Below, piece by piece: positions 32,368-43,142 of a stretch of DNA of 64,000 nucleotides (position 1 is its first letter; each line of letters starts with the position of its first letter). The notes under the pieces are model-generated. The model worked only from the letters and a program-made list of their open reading frames with translations. It was not told the DNA's origin and made no database searches. Location of the stretch: positions 868,001 through 932,000 of the forward strand of contig NZ_JAIEZV010000002.1 of NCBI RefSeq assembly GCF_019599545.1. Direction: 5' to 3'. The position numbers and the translations under genes were made by a program. The stretch is from Halobacillus sp. Nhm2S1. GTDB lineage: Bacteria > Bacillota > Bacilli > Bacillales > Halobacillaceae.

Positions 32368-34404
32368 TTAAATTAATTGACGATCCCAGTGACGGTGGGC
32401 AGCCACTGCCTGTACAAAATCTTCTGTGAAGCCTTTAACATCATCACCAGCTACGACACCGCTGTGATCAGCAAGCTTGTTATCGCTCAACCATTGTACA
32501 GCATTGTGGGTAGCACCCAGCGGTTTATAGTGAGAGAATGCTTCGTTAAGGAAGTGGGAGGCATGCTTTTTGAACGCCTCTTCCTCATTGCTTCCTCCGA
32601 TCGCATACAGAGCATCATAAAGAACAGAATCCGTAGTAAGGAAGGTGTGATCTACCTTCAATTCTGAACCGTCATCTCCTTCTACCATTCCCTGCTTGTC
32701 ACTAATGATCTCTGTCATGATTCCTTCCGAGGAAAGCTCCTTTAGTGCTTGGGTAACGTCCTTCCCGTTGAATCCGTTGGCTAAAATAACCCCCACTTTT
32801 CGAGTGGATGGCTTGTGAACAGTATTCGCCTGACTGAGTGCGGGTGAAGACTTCTTCACATCTGATCCGCCACTCTGTGGAGGAGTAACTCCAATGTTCT
32901 CAGCAAATCCTTGTGCAAGCTCGAGGCTTACGTTAGAGAACATTTTTACCACTTCTTCACGGACTGCCTCACTTTCCACTTTTCCGAGTTCAAAGCTGAA
33001 CGCACTGATGAGATGCTCTTTTTCATGGTCACTCATGCTGTTCCAAAACAATGTCGCTTGAGAGAAATGGTCCTTGAAGCTGTTGCTGCGTGCACGGATC
33101 TTATGCCCTTCTACCCTCTCTTGATAATGCGTATAACCACCATCTTCTTCGCTCGCAGGTGCTGGAGTGTTTTTCGCGAGAGAATTCTTATGATAGCTCA
33201 CTTGGCCTTTATTGATGGTTTGACGTCCGTAACCATCACGCTGGTTGTTGAAGAACGGACAGACAGGGCGATTGATCGGAAGCTCATGGAAGTTTGGTCC
33301 TCCAAGACGGATCAACTGGGTATCTGTGTAGGAATGCAAACGTCCCTGCAACAATGGGTCATTGGTAAAATCAATGCCGGGTACGACGTTACCAGGGTGA
33401 TAAGCTACCTGCTCATTTTCAGCAAACACATTATCGACGTTTCGGTTCAGTGTCATCTTACCGACAACCTGAACAGGAACATCCTCCTCCGGCCATAGTT
33501 TTGTAGGGTCAAGGATATCAAAATCAAACTTAAATTCATCTTCCTCAGGAATGACCTGGATTCCAAGCTCATATTCCGGGTAATCTCCATCTTCAATCGA
33601 GTTATAAAGGTCACCGCGATGGAAGTCCGGATCTTTCCCGTTGATCTTTTGCGCTTCATCCCATACAAGAGAGTGTGTGCCAAGGACAGGCTTCCAGTGG
33701 AATTTAACAAAGTGGGCCTTCCCTGCTTTGTTGACTAAACGGAACGTGTGGACTCCGAAGCCTTCCATCATACGGAGACTTCTAGGAATAGCACGATCAG
33801 ACATCGTCCACATCACCATGTGAGCAGATTCCTGGTTTTGGCCTACAAAATCCCAGAACGTATCATGGGCGGAAGCCGCTTGAGGCATGGCATTATGTGG
33901 TTCAGGTTTGACTGCATGGATAAGGTCAGGGAATTTGATTGCATCCTGGATAAAGAAGACAGGTATGTTATTTCCGACTAGATCATAGTTTCCTTCTTCT
34001 GTGTAAAATTTCGTTGCGAACCCTCGTGCATCACGTACCGTTTCTGCGGAGCCTTTGGAACCTGCAACCGTTGAGAACCTTACAAACGTCGGCGTTGTTT
34101 TTGATGTATCATTTAGGAAATCTGCTTTTGTGTATTTCTCAAGAGATTCATATAATTGAAATTCGCCATGGGCAGAAAAACCTCTCGCGTGTACAATACG
34201 CTCAGGGATTCGCTCATGATCGAAATGCGTCATTTTTTCACGAAAATAAAAGTCCTCCATTAAAGTTGGACCGCGCTCACCGGCTTTTAGGGAAAATTCA
34301 TCTTCTGACACTTTAACTCCCATGTTTGTCGTCATATGTTTGCCAGAATCATCCACCCGGAACTGATCCAACTGTTCATCTTTTCTTGATCTTTTATTAC
34401 TCAT
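32368..34404 (-). CDS. katE: Large-subunit (clade 2) catalase with C-terminal DJ-1-like domain
   Basis: 678 residues. Catalase core: distal His in [14 protein letters not shown], Asn in [11 protein letters not shown], and proximal haem Tyr in LHSYTDTQ. An N-terminal arm of about 60 residues and a C-terminal flavodoxin/DJ-1-like domain (about 545-678, [18 protein letters not shown]) mark the HPII type. It decomposes hydrogen peroxide. The start at 34404 has AAGGAGG 6 nt upstream; a start at 34497 would lie in the promoter. The sigma-B-type promoter upstream fits B. subtilis KatE, a general-stress catalase. Confidence 0.94.
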   Translation of the reverse strand: MSNKRSRKDEQLDQFRVDDSGKHMTTNMGVKVSEDEFSLKAGERGPTLMEDFYFREKMTHFDHERIPERIVHARGFSAHGEFQLYESLEKYTKADFLNDTSKTTPTFVRFSTVAGSKGSAETVRDARGFATKFYTEEGNYDLVGNNIPVFFIQDAIKFPDLIHAVKPEPHNAMPQAASAHDTFWDFVGQNQESAHMVMWTMSDRAIPRSLRMMEGFGVHTFRLVNKAGKAHFVKFHWKPVLGTHSLVWDEAQKINGKDPDFHRGDLYNSIEDGDYPEYELGIQVIPEEDEFKFDFDILDPTKLWPEEDVPVQVVGKMTLNRNVDNVFAENEQVAYHPGNVVPGIDFTNDPLLQGRLHSYTDTQLIRLGGPNFHELPINRPVCPFFNNQRDGYGRQTINKGQVSYHKNSLAKNTPAPASEEDGGYTHYQERVEGHKIRARSNSFKDHFSQATLFWNSMSDHEKEHLISAFSFELGKVESEAVREEVVKMFSNVSLELAQGFAENIGVTPPQSGGSDVKKSSPALSQANTVHKPSTRKVGVILANGFNGKDVTQALKELSSEGIMTEIISDKQGMVEGDDGSELKVDHTFLTTDSVLYDALYAIGGSNEEEAFKKHASHFLNEAFSHYKPLGATHNAVQWLSDNKLADHSGVVAGDDVKGFTEDFVQAVAAHRHWDRQLI

Positions 34405-34467
34405 TGAGCTCCTCCTTAAGAAACCATTGGTTAGAATGGTAAGTAATAAATAAACATTACAATCTAC

Positions 34468-34493
34468 GTACCCCTCGATTCGACAGAATAAAC
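34468..34493 (-). promoter_or_regulatory. Sigma-B-type promoter of katE
   Basis: Minus strand GTTTAT (34493-34488), 14-bp spacer, GGGTAC (34473-34468), against the sigma-B consensus GTTTAA-N12-14-GGGTAT. About 60 bp upstream of the katE ATG. Confidence 0.8.
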
Positions 34494-34626
34494 ACACAAT
34501 TACTTTCCTAGAAAAGTAGTTTGTCGGAGGGTTTAATAAGAGAAAAAGCTCTAAAAGTATCTATTAAATAATGGAGATCATTTAGTGGAGTTCTAGTAAA
34601 TCCTTCATATAAATAAATCAAACAGA

Positions 34627-34657
34627 ACAAGCCACCTCTACTTAAGAGGTGGCTTGA
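34627..34657 (-). terminator. gltBD terminator
   Basis: Perfect 12-bp stem CAAGCCACCTCT / AGAGGTGGCTTG, five-base loop, then TTCTGTTTG on the minus strand. Confidence 0.85.
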
Positions 34658-34676
34658 AATGGTTACCTTTGTGATT

Positions 34677-36164
34677 TTATGGTAGCTGAGATGCGCCCAT
34701 CATGTAACGATCGCATTCGCGTGCGACTTCTCGGCCTTCATTGATAGCCCAAACAATCAGACTTTGTCCGCGGCGCATGTCTCCGGCAGCGAATACGCCT
34801 TCGACGTTCGTCGTGTACTTCCCGTATTGGGCAGCGACATTCGAACGCACGGTCGTTTCGATACCCAGCTTTTCAATTAGGTCCTGCTCCGGTCCGCTGA
34901 AACCGATCGCAAGCAAGACTAGGTCTGCTTCCCATACTTTTTCTGTTCCTGGGATTTCAGTACGGACTTTGTTGCCATTTTCATCATAAGAAAGAGCGAC
35001 GTCTATCGTGTGCACTTCTTTGATACGATTGTTCTCATCCCCGACGAATTTCTTCGTCATGACCGCATAGGCACGTGGGTCTTTATTGAACTTCGCTTCT
35101 GCTTCCTTTTGGCCATACTCCACACGATGGATGATCGGGTACTGTGGCCATGGGTTGACTTCATTGTCACGTGTAGAACCTTTTTTATCATAAATATCAA
35201 ACTGAGTCAGGCTCTTACAGCCGTGACGCATCGATGTCGCCATACAGTCGGTTCCTGTGTCCCCACCACCGATGACGATCACATTTTTGTCTTTCGCACT
35301 AATGTAGTTTCCGTCTTCATGATCGGAATCCAGAAGACTCTTCGTGTTGGAGTGTAGGAAGTCCATCGCATAGTGGATACCTTTCAAATTACGTCCATCT
35401 ACTTCCAGGTTCCTTGGCGTTGTCGCTCCGCCACAAAGAATGACCGTGTCATATTCTTCATTCAAACGAGAAACGGGATAGTCACGACCAACTTCTGTGT
35501 TCGTCATGAACTGGATGCCTTCTTCTTTTAGAATGTTCACGCGACGTTCAACCACGGAATAAGGCAGCTTCATTTCAGGAATTCCATAGGTGAGCAATCC
35601 ACCAACACGGTCGTTACGCTCATAAACCGTCACCCAATGGCCCGCTTTGTTCAGCTGTGCGGCGGCTGCCAGACCAGCAGGGCCTGAGCCGACGACTGCA
35701 ACTTTTTTACCTGTACGATAGGCAGGAGGTTCTGGCGTGACCCATCCTTCTTCAAATCCCTTTTCAATAATCGATCTCTCTACACTGCGAATGGCAACCG
35801 GTGGTTCGTTGATTCCAAGAACACAAGCCCCTTCACAAGGAGCAGGACAAGCGAAACCTGTGAACTCCGGGAAGTTATTCATTTCATGTTCTTTGGCAAG
35901 AGCTTCCTTCCATTTCCCCTGATAGACAAGGTCGTTCCATTCGGGTATCAGGTGGTAAACAGGGCAACCACTCGTGATGCCGTTGATTTCCATTCCAGAA
36001 TGGCAAGTAGGAACGCCGCAGTCCATGCAGCGTGCCCCTTGCTTTTGTGCTTCTTCATCTGAAAGGGGAAGTTTATAATCTTCCCAATCTTTTATTCTTG
36101 TTTCAGGATCACGCTCAGGTGTGGATTGGCGTGTGTATTCCATGAATCCAGTAGACTTACCCAT
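34677..36164 (-). CDS. gltD: Glutamate synthase (NADPH) small subunit
   Basis: 495 residues. The N-terminal part has two cysteine groups for 4Fe-4S clusters (CMDCGVPTC, GCPVYH; CPAPCEGAC) and the rest is the FAD/NADPH domain: VVGSGPAGLAAAAQLNKAGH for FAD, VIVIGGGDTGTDC for NADPH, and GVFAAGDMRRGQSLIVWAI at the end. It passes electrons from NADPH to the large subunit, making glutamate from glutamine and 2-oxoglutarate. It starts 19 bp after the gltB stop in the same operon, before the terminator. No gltC-like regulator is adjacent. Confidence 0.95.
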   Translation of the reverse strand: MGKSTGFMEYTRQSTPERDPETRIKDWEDYKLPLSDEEAQKQGARCMDCGVPTCHSGMEINGITSGCPVYHLIPEWNDLVYQGKWKEALAKEHEMNNFPEFTGFACPAPCEGACVLGINEPPVAIRSVERSIIEKGFEEGWVTPEPPAYRTGKKVAVVGSGPAGLAAAAQLNKAGHWVTVYERNDRVGGLLTYGIPEMKLPYSVVERRVNILKEEGIQFMTNTEVGRDYPVSRLNEEYDTVILCGGATTPRNLEVDGRNLKGIHYAMDFLHSNTKSLLDSDHEDGNYISAKDKNVIVIGGGDTGTDCMATSMRHGCKSLTQFDIYDKKGSTRDNEVNPWPQYPIIHRVEYGQKEAEAKFNKDPRAYAVMTKKFVGDENNRIKEVHTIDVALSYDENGNKVRTEIPGTEKVWEADLVLLAIGFSGPEQDLIEKLGIETTVRSNVAAQYGKYTTNVEGVFAAGDMRRGQSLIVWAINEGREVARECDRYMMGASQLP

Positions 36165-36183
36165 CAGATCTCCCCCTTCTCCG

Positions 36184-39100
36184 TTATTTGACTGTTGCTA
36201 CCGGTTTGTTGCGTTCTTCAAATGCTGTCATTTCAGCATCAAACTTCTCAAGACCACTGTCTCTCAAGTTCTTAATCCGTTCTTGCATCGCCAAGTAATC
36301 CCTCGGAATGACTTTGACAAATCTGGATACATAGTCGTTCCAATTGGCAAGAATCCGTTGACCACGCGGACTGTTTGTATAGGAAACATGTTTGTCGATC
36401 ATGTCATAGAGTTCTTGGATTTCATTCGCATCTGACAACTGCTGCAGATGAACGAGCTCTTTATTGCATTTTGTATCAAAAGGAAGTTCAGCCTCATCCA
36501 ACACGTAAGCGACGCCTCCGGACATTCCTGCCGCGAAGTTACGCCCCGTGCCCCCAAGGACGACGACTTTCCCGCCTGTCATATATTCGCACCCATGGTC
36601 ACCGACACCTTCGACAACCACTTCTGCTCCACTATTCCGGACGCAGAAACGTTCACCTGCAAGACCATTGATGTAAGCTTCTCCAGCTGAAGCACCATAG
36701 AAGGATACGTTTCCGATAATCGTGTTTTCTTCCGGTACGAAGGATGACCGTGGTGATGGATGGACGATGATTTTACCACCGGACAACCCTTTTCCAACGT
36801 AATCGTTGGAATCACCGATAAGGCGCAGCGTGACTCCTTTCGGAATGAAGGCACCGAAACTTTGACCAGCAGAACCTTTGAAGGTCAACTTGATCGTGTC
36901 TTCCGGAAGTCCTTCCGCTCCATAACGACGTGTGATTTCACTACCAAGGATCGTACCCGTTACACGGTGAATGTTACGAATCGATCCTGTGCCTTCCACA
37001 GGCTCTCCGGTTTCAATGGCTTTCTTACAAAGTGGGATCAATTCTTCCATATCCAGTGTCTTCTCAAGGCCATGATCCTGCTTTCTGACAGCAAAACGAC
37101 CATAGTCTGCAGGAACATCAGGCTGGTAAAGCAAGGCAGACAAGTCGACACCTTTGGCTTTCCAGTGGTCGATGGCTTCGTTGGCCTGAAGAACATCGGT
37201 ACGGCCGATCATTTCATTGATTGTACGGAATCCGAGCTCCGCCATGAGTTCACGGGCCTCCTGTGCGATGAAACGCATGAAGTTCTCAAGGTGATCCGCT
37301 TCCCCTGTAAATTTCTTACGAAGTTCAGGGTCCTGGGTCGCTACACCGACCGGACATGTGTTCAAGTGGCAGACGCGCATCATCACACAACCGAGGACAA
37401 CGAGCGGCGCGGTTGAGAATCCATATTCTTCTGCTCCTAACAAGGAGGCCACCACAACGTCACGGCCGGTCATCATTTTTCCGTCGGTTTCAACGACAAT
37501 TCGATCACGCAGACGGTCAAGTACCAGTGTCTGATGTGTTTCAGCTAGACCGATTTCCCAAGGTAGACCGGTGTGTTTAATACTTGTTCTCGGTGCCGCA
37601 CCCGTTCCTCCATCGTACCCGCTGATCAATACAAGATCCGCGCGTCCTTTCGCTACCCCTGCAGCAATGGTTCCAACCCCGACAGCGGAAACGAGCTTCA
37701 CACTGACACGCGCTTTCGGATTGGCGTTTTTCAAGTTATAAATAAGCTCAGCCAAGTCTTCAATGGAGTAGATGTCGTGGTGCGGTGGTGGTGAAATCAA
37801 TTCAACACCTGGTGTGGAACCACGGACTTCTGCTACCCATGGATATACTTTTTTGCCTGGAAGGTGACCACCTTCACCTGGTTTCGCACCCTGAGCGACC
37901 TTGATTTGGATTTCATCCGCATTGACAAGGTAATGACTGTTAACCCCAAAACGTCCAGATGCTACCTGTTTGATAGCACTACGTTTCAAGTCACCGTTTT
38001 CTTCAGGGGTGAATCGTTTTGGATCTTCCCCACCTTCACCGGAGTTACTTCTACCTCCGATCCGGTTCATCGCAATCGCTAAGGCTTCGTGTGCCTCTTC
38101 ACTGATGGAACCGAAAGACATCGCTCCTGTTTTGAATCGTCTGCAAATATCTTCAACAGACTCTACTTCCTCCACCGGAATGGACGGACGATCCTTGAAG
38201 GAAAGCAACCCACGCAAAGACTGTAGGTTGTTCTTTTCATCGGTCAACATCTTAGAATATTGTTTGAAAAGGTCATAGTCGTTTGAACGGCAAGCGTGCT
38301 GCAACGTCGCAATCGTTTGCGGATTATACTGGTGATCTTCACCGTTCTGGCGGTACTGGTATTCGTCACCCGCTTCTAGAGTACGGTTTGATCCACGTGT
38401 TTCTCCGTACGCAACTTCATGACGCATCAGCACCTCTTTCTCGATGATATCGAGACCGATTCCGCCAAGACGAGAAGCTGTTCGCGTGAAATACTGGTCG
38501 ATGACATCTTTATGAATGCCAACGGCTTCAAAGATTTGCGCTCCTCGGTAACTTTGGATCGTGGAAATCCCCATTTTAGAAAGGACTTTGATGATTCCAT
38601 CCGTTGCAGAATGAATATACGTCTGCACCGCTTGTTCATGGGATTCTGTTTCAAGCAATTCGCGATCCATCAAATCTCTCAGGGATTCATATGCAAGATA
38701 AGGGTTGATTCCTTCGGCTCCATAACCAAGGAGTGTTGCGAAATGGTGAACCTCTCGCGCCTCACCCGATTCAATGATCAGACTCACTTTCGTTCGTGTT
38801 CCTTTACGAATGAGGTGATGGTGCAAACCGGATACCGCAAGAAGAGAAGGAATGGCTGCATACTCTTCACTGATTCCACGATCAGAAAGGACAAGCAACG
38901 TCGTACCATCCTGTACGGCTGCATCCGCTTCTTCACATAAACGATCAAGCGCAGGCTTCAAGCCTCCTTCTTTTGCATCGAAAAGAATGGAAAGCGTACG
39001 TGCAGCAAAGCCTTCTAAATCCTGCTGACGGATCTGTTCAAGTTCACGATTAGTCAAGATCGGTGTCTGCAACCTGATTTGACGGCAGCTTTCTGGTTTA

Positions 39101-40764
39101 GGGTCCACAAGGTTCCCTTCTGCTCCAATCGTCGTTTCCACCATCGTAATCAGTTTTTCACGAATGGCATCAATCGGCGGGTTCGTGACCTGGGCGAACA
39201 ACTGCTTGAAGTAGCTGTAGAGCAGCTGTGGCTTTTTAGAAAGCACCGCAAGCGGTGAATCGTAACCCATTGAACCGACGGGGTCTTTTTTATCGTTGAC
39301 CATCGGCAGAAGGATTTTGTTTAATTCTTCTGTCGTGTAACCGAAAGCAAGCTGCTGGTCGATCAAGTTCTCAACCGGACGGGGTTCAGTCATCGGTTCA
39401 GGTAGGTCTTCTAAATCAAACTTGTTCTCTTCAATCCACTCTTTATAAGGCTTCTCGCGTGCAATTTGCAATTTAATTTCATCATCAGGAATGATTTTCC
39501 CTTCCTCAAGGTCGACGAGAAGCATCTTTCCTGGTGCGAGACGATCTTTATACAAAATGTCGTCAGCGAAGATATCAAGAGCACCCACTTCTGACCCAAG
39601 GACAATCATTCCGTCTTTTGTTACGTAATAGCGCGCCGGACGCAAGCCGTTACGGTCGAGGCAAGCACCGATTTGCTTTCCATTCGTGTAAGCAAGGGCA
39701 GCCGGCCCGTCCCATGGCTCCATTAAGCAACTATGGTATTCATAAAAATTCTTCTTGTCTTCCTGGATCGTTTCATCATTTGACCAAGGCTCAGGCACCA
39801 TCATCATAGCGGTGTGAGCGAGTGAACGACCGGACAAGTATAAAAATTCAAAAGCATTATCGAACATGGAAGAGTCACTACCGTTGGAATCGATGACAGG
39901 AAGAAGTTTCTGTAAATCTTCTTCACTGAAATATTCCGAGTTGCAAAGCTCCTGGCGTGCTCTCATCCAGTTCACATTGCCTCGTAATGTATTAAACTCT
40001 CCATTGTGAATGGTGAATCGGTTCGGGTGCGAACGTTTCCAGCTCGGGAAGGTGTTCGTACTAAAGCGGGAGTGTACTAAAGCGAGGGCCGTTTTGAAAT
40101 CAGGGTGGTTCAAATCGATATAAAAGGAATCCAGTTGTTCAGGGATCAACATGCCTTTATAAACGATCGTGTTTGATGACAAACTGCTGATATAAAAGTC
40201 ATCGTACCCGTCTTTTCCAGCGATCTCGATTTCCGCTCGCTTACGAATGATGTATAGGCGGCGCTCCAAATCCATTTGAGTTTGGATATTTCCAGATGGA
40301 GCAACGAAAGCCTGACGAATAAATGGTTTGGTTTTCTTCGCATCTTCCCCAACGAACGAATCGTTTACCGGAACCGTACGCCAGCCTAAGAACTCTTGTC
40401 CTTCTTCAGCGACGATACGCTCAAATGTCTGCATACATTCAGTTCTTGTTTCATGATTTTCTGGAAAGAAAATCATGCCGATGCCGTATTTACCGGCTTC
40501 AGGCAAATATATATCTTCCTTCTCACATTGTGCTTCGAAAAAATGGTGAGGGATCTGTGTCAGTATTCCAGCCCCATCCCCCGTACTGACGTCAGCAGAT
40601 TGTCCACCACGGTGCTCTAAGTTACATAGAATAGTGATGGCATTCTCTACGATACTGTGACTCTTTGTTCCATCGATGTTGGCAATCACTCCGATACCAC
40701 AAGCTTCATGCTCATTTTCCGGATGATATAGCCCCTGCGGAACAGGATATCCGTGTTTTTGCAT
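36184..40764 (-). CDS. gltB: Glutamate synthase large subunit
   Basis: 1526 residues, usual length. N-terminal glutaminase: the catalytic Cys is the first residue after a short propeptide ([15 protein letters not shown]). The central domain and FMN domain contain [19 protein letters not shown] and [20 protein letters not shown]. The 3Fe-4S cysteines are in [14 protein letters not shown], and the C-terminal GXGXG beta-helix in [21 protein letters not shown]. Called gltA in B. subtilis naming. A cre-like site lies about 185 bp upstream. GGGGG is 7 nt before the ATG. Confidence 0.96.
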   Translation of the reverse strand: MQKHGYPVPQGLYHPENEHEACGIGVIANIDGTKSHSIVENAITILCNLEHRGGQSADVSTGDGAGILTQIPHHFFEAQCEKEDIYLPEAGKYGIGMIFFPENHETRTECMQTFERIVAEEGQEFLGWRTVPVNDSFVGEDAKKTKPFIRQAFVAPSGNIQTQMDLERRLYIIRKRAEIEIAGKDGYDDFYISSLSSNTIVYKGMLIPEQLDSFYIDLNHPDFKTALALVHSRFSTNTFPSWKRSHPNRFTIHNGEFNTLRGNVNWMRARQELCNSEYFSEEDLQKLLPVIDSNGSDSSMFDNAFEFLYLSGRSLAHTAMMMVPEPWSNDETIQEDKKNFYEYHSCLMEPWDGPAALAYTNGKQIGACLDRNGLRPARYYVTKDGMIVLGSEVGALDIFADDILYKDRLAPGKMLLVDLEEGKIIPDDEIKLQIAREKPYKEWIEENKFDLEDLPEPMTEPRPVENLIDQQLAFGYTTEELNKILLPMVNDKKDPVGSMGYDSPLAVLSKKPQLLYSYFKQLFAQVTNPPIDAIREKLITMVETTIGAEGNLVDPKPESCRQIRLQTPILTNRELEQIRQQDLEGFAARTLSILFDAKEGGLKPALDRLCEEADAAVQDGTTLLVLSDRGISEEYAAIPSLLAVSGLHHHLIRKGTRTKVSLIIESGEAREVHHFATLLGYGAEGINPYLAYESLRDLMDRELLETESHEQAVQTYIHSATDGIIKVLSKMGISTIQSYRGAQIFEAVGIHKDVIDQYFTRTASRLGGIGLDIIEKEVLMRHEVAYGETRGSNRTLEAGDEYQYRQNGEDHQYNPQTIATLQHACRSNDYDLFKQYSKMLTDEKNNLQSLRGLLSFKDRPSIPVEEVESVEDICRRFKTGAMSFGSISEEAHEALAIAMNRIGGRSNSGEGGEDPKRFTPEENGDLKRSAIKQVASGRFGVNSHYLVNADEIQIKVAQGAKPGEGGHLPGKKVYPWVAEVRGSTPGVELISPPPHHDIYSIEDLAELIYNLKNANPKARVSVKLVSAVGVGTIAAGVAKGRADLVLISGYDGGTGAAPRTSIKHTGLPWEIGLAETHQTLVLDRLRDRIVVETDGKMMTGRDVVVASLLGAEEYGFSTAPLVVLGCVMMRVCHLNTCPVGVATQDPELRKKFTGEADHLENFMRFIAQEARELMAELGFRTINEMIGRTDVLQANEAIDHWKAKGVDLSALLYQPDVPADYGRFAVRKQDHGLEKTLDMEELIPLCKKAIETGEPVEGTGSIRNIHRVTGTILGSEITRRYGAEGLPEDTIKLTFKGSAGQSFGAFIPKGVTLRLIGDSNDYVGKGLSGGKIIVHPSPRSSFVPEENTIIGNVSFYGASAGEAYINGLAGERFCVRNSGAEVVVEGVGDHGCEYMTGGKVVVLGGTGRNFAAGMSGGVAYVLDEAELPFDTKCNKELVHLQQLSDANEIQELYDMIDKHVSYTNSPRGQRILANWNDYVSRFVKVIPRDYLAMQERIKNLRDSGLEKFDAEMTAFEERNKPVATVK

Positions 40765-41128
40765 ATTTTTTCCCCCTAGCGGACATATTCTTGTAGGTTA
40801 CAGGCAAAAATTAAAAAATTCTGTCTTTTCAGTTTCTTACTAGTATAGCATGAACAGCCTGAAGAATCATGCTCTTTACGCGTTCAAACATTGAATTTTC
40901 ACGATAATGAGACAATTCAAATTCATGAGAAACCCGAATATTAAAAGGATGTAAGCGCAAACAAAAAACTTAGAAAAACGAATAAATTTTTTCTCTTATA
41001 CTCGTTTTATACAAGAATAAATCTTCTTTTCTATCGGAATGTGTATATAAAATCCTTGCGTTGTATGAACATACATCAAGAAGGAATTTGCACCGTCTAA
41101 TTCGAATAGGACATGTGGAGGTGGAACG
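40765..41128. other. Divergent promoter region gltB / P1 peptidase
   Basis: A 364-bp gap. It holds the cre at 40949-40964 and a minus-strand TATACT (40847-40842) that could be the gltB -10. The right part is A/T-rich (TTTTTTCTC, TTATACTCG) and could hold the P1 peptidase promoter. No gene is seen. Confidence 0.6.
40949..40964 (+). promoter_or_regulatory. CcpA cre site
   Basis: ATGTAAGCGCAAACAA, every constrained position of the cre consensus WTGNAANCGNWNNCAW is met. About 185 bp from the gltB start and 165 bp from the peptidase start, so either promoter could be its target. Confidence 0.72.
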
Positions 41129-42181
41129 ATGAATAAAACGACCCGGCAACAAGGAATCACCATAGGAGGTATGCCTGTGGGTGAGCGTAATCAAATCACA
41201 GATGTTCCTGGAGTGACTGTCGGACATTACACATTAAATAACAATAGAATCCAAACAGGGGTTACCGCCATTCTTCCTCATCAGGACAACCTTTTTCAAA
41301 ATAAAACGGTGGCGTCCGCTCATGTTATCAATGGGTTTGGCAAGACTGCAGGAACCATTCAGCTTGAAGAACTGGGGACGCTTGAAACCCCTATTGTACT
41401 GACCAATACATTCGGTGTGGGAGCTGCTTATGACGCTCTTGTCGCTTACACTCTTGAGCGAAACCCCGAGATCGGCCGGACTACAGGTACGGTTAATCCG
41501 GTTATTGGAGAATGTAACGATATGTTTATGAATGATATTAGGGAACAGGCGGTTACGAAAGAGCATGTTTTACAAGCCATCGATCATGCCAAAGACCACT
41601 TCGAAGAAGGTTGTGTCGGAGCAGGCCGGGGAATGCTTTGTTATTCATTAAAGGGTGGAGTGGGTTCTTCATCACGCAAGGTAGAACTTACACACGGCAC
41701 CTATACGGTAGGCGTTCTGACCCTTACGAATTTCGGTAAACTGAGTGACCTTAGGATTGATGGTAACGCAGTTGGACAAAAATTGAAGGCGTGCATACAG
41801 GCAGATGAGGAAAAAGATCGAGGGTCAATCATGATTGTAGTCGCAACAGACCTCCCCCTCTCTGACCGGCAATTGAAAAGGATTTGCAAGCGGTCAGTGA
41901 CTGGATTATCGAGGACCGGGTCGATGATTGGAAATGGAAGTGGCGATGTCGTTCTCGGATTCTCCACTGTCTCCACAATCCCACATGAGAAACCGGAAGA
42001 GACGATATCTCATCCAACGATTCATGAAGAAGATATGGACGAAGCTTTCCGTGCTGTAGGAGAAGCTACCGAAGAATCTATTCTTGAATCACTCTTTCAA
42101 GCGACACCGGTGATCGGGAGAGACAACCACCACAGACCTACATTAACAGAACTGCTCGAAAGCTACCCAATTAAGTTCTAG
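41129..42181 (+). CDS. P1-family (DmpA/BapA-type) aminopeptidase
   Basis: 350-residue N-terminal-nucleophile hydrolase. The GxxSSR stretch (GMLCYSLKGGVGSSSRKVEL, near residue 180) carries the Ser that becomes the new N-terminus after self-cleavage (before Ser in GVGSSSR). ITDVPGVTVGH at the start and VIGECND in the first half are also typical. Members release N-terminal residues from peptides or D-amino-acid amides, or cleave beta-peptides. GGAGGTGG is 5 nt before the ATG. Single gene, closed by its own terminator. Confidence 0.9.
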   Translation: MNKTTRQQGITIGGMPVGERNQITDVPGVTVGHYTLNNNRIQTGVTAILPHQDNLFQNKTVASAHVINGFGKTAGTIQLEELGTLETPIVLTNTFGVGAAYDALVAYTLERNPEIGRTTGTVNPVIGECNDMFMNDIREQAVTKEHVLQAIDHAKDHFEEGCVGAGRGMLCYSLKGGVGSSSRKVELTHGTYTVGVLTLTNFGKLSDLRIDGNAVGQKLKACIQADEEKDRGSIMIVVATDLPLSDRQLKRICKRSVTGLSRTGSMIGNGSGDVVLGFSTVSTIPHEKPEETISHPTIHEEDMDEAFRAVGEATEESILESLFQATPVIGRDNHHRPTLTELLESYPIKF

Positions 42182-42190
42182 TGCAAATAG

Positions 42191-42233
42191 AAAAAGGTTC
42201 CGTCCACCTCTTTCGAGGCATGGAACCTTTTTT
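42191..42233. terminator. Bidirectional terminator
   Basis: AAAAAGGTTCC and GGAACCTTTTTT around a 20-base loop with a small inner pairing; T runs on both strands for the convergent genes. Confidence 0.88.
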
Positions 42234-42258
42234 CATAAAGGAATCATGTTAAAAATGG

Positions 42259-43083
42259 TTAAGCTGCTTTCTTTTTTCCTCCGCCATGACGCCGGTGGTA
42301 GATAACATTAATTTCCGCTCCTACCATTAAGATAATCCCTGTTAGGAAAAACCATAACATCAAGATAATGATTCCTCCAAGACTTCCATAAGTGGCGGAG
42401 TAATTGCCAAAATTACTGACATAGAAAGAGAATGCGAGAGAAATCAGCTGCCAGAGTAAAGCCGTAATAACCGCACCTGGAAGGATATGTTTAAAGGGGA
42501 TGTTTTTATTGGGTGCGAAGTGATAAAGTGCCATGAGAACAGCTCCAATGACGAGAATACTTAACGACCAGCGCAGCACTTGTAAAAGAATGGCTGTTTG
42601 AGATGGCATGTTAATCATATCAATCAAGACCTGGCCGAACACAGGGAGCACGAGGGCAACGATAATCGCTACAATCATTCCGATTGTCAGTACGATGGAA
42701 AGAAGGCGAACTTTAATGAATGACCTTGTCTCTTCCACGTTATAAGCCAAGTTTGAGGACTGTATGAACGCATTGATACCATTTGAAGCAGACCATAGCG
42801 TACCTAAAATCCCTACAGTGAGGAGCCCACCGCTTGGTTGCTCCACCACAGCAACTATGTTTTCCCTGAAAACCTGGGCTGTATCACTCGGAATTACATT
42901 GCTCATCGCCTGTATCGCTGTTTCAGCATCGATATTCAAATAGGGAAGAATAGATAACACCAAAATTAAGAGCGGGACAATGGCCAATAAGTAATAGTAT
43001 GCTTGTGCTGCGCCAAGCAGGGGAATGTTGTCTTTTTGAAATTCGGCGATTACATCTTTCACATAGGATATCAAATTTTTCAC
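42259..43083 (-). CDS. YihY/virulence factor BrkB family membrane protein
   Basis: About 274 residues with six spans; conserved NIPLLGAAQAYYYLLAIVPLL at the N-terminus, ASNGINAFIQSSNLAYNVEETRSF in the middle, and GGIIILMLWFFLTGIILMVGAEINV at the end. Formerly called ribonuclease BN by error; the real function is unknown. I prefer the GTG at 43083, since AGGAGGA lies 8 nt ahead of it and within codons 4-5 of the longer frame that starts at ATG 43104. Confidence 0.85.
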   Translation of the reverse strand: MKNLISYVKDVIAEFQKDNIPLLGAAQAYYYLLAIVPLLILVLSILPYLNIDAETAIQAMSNVIPSDTAQVFRENIVAVVEQPSGGLLTVGILGTLWSASNGINAFIQSSNLAYNVEETRSFIKVRLLSIVLTIGMIVAIIVALVLPVFGQVLIDMINMPSQTAILLQVLRWSLSILVIGAVLMALYHFAPNKNIPFKHILPGAVITALLWQLISLAFSFYVSNFGNYSATYGSLGGIIILMLWFFLTGIILMVGAEINVIYHRRHGGGKKKAA

Positions 43084-43142
43084 CAGGGAATCCTCCTCAT
43101 CCATCTTCTACTAGACTATCCCCTTTTTTTCAGAGAATTAAC

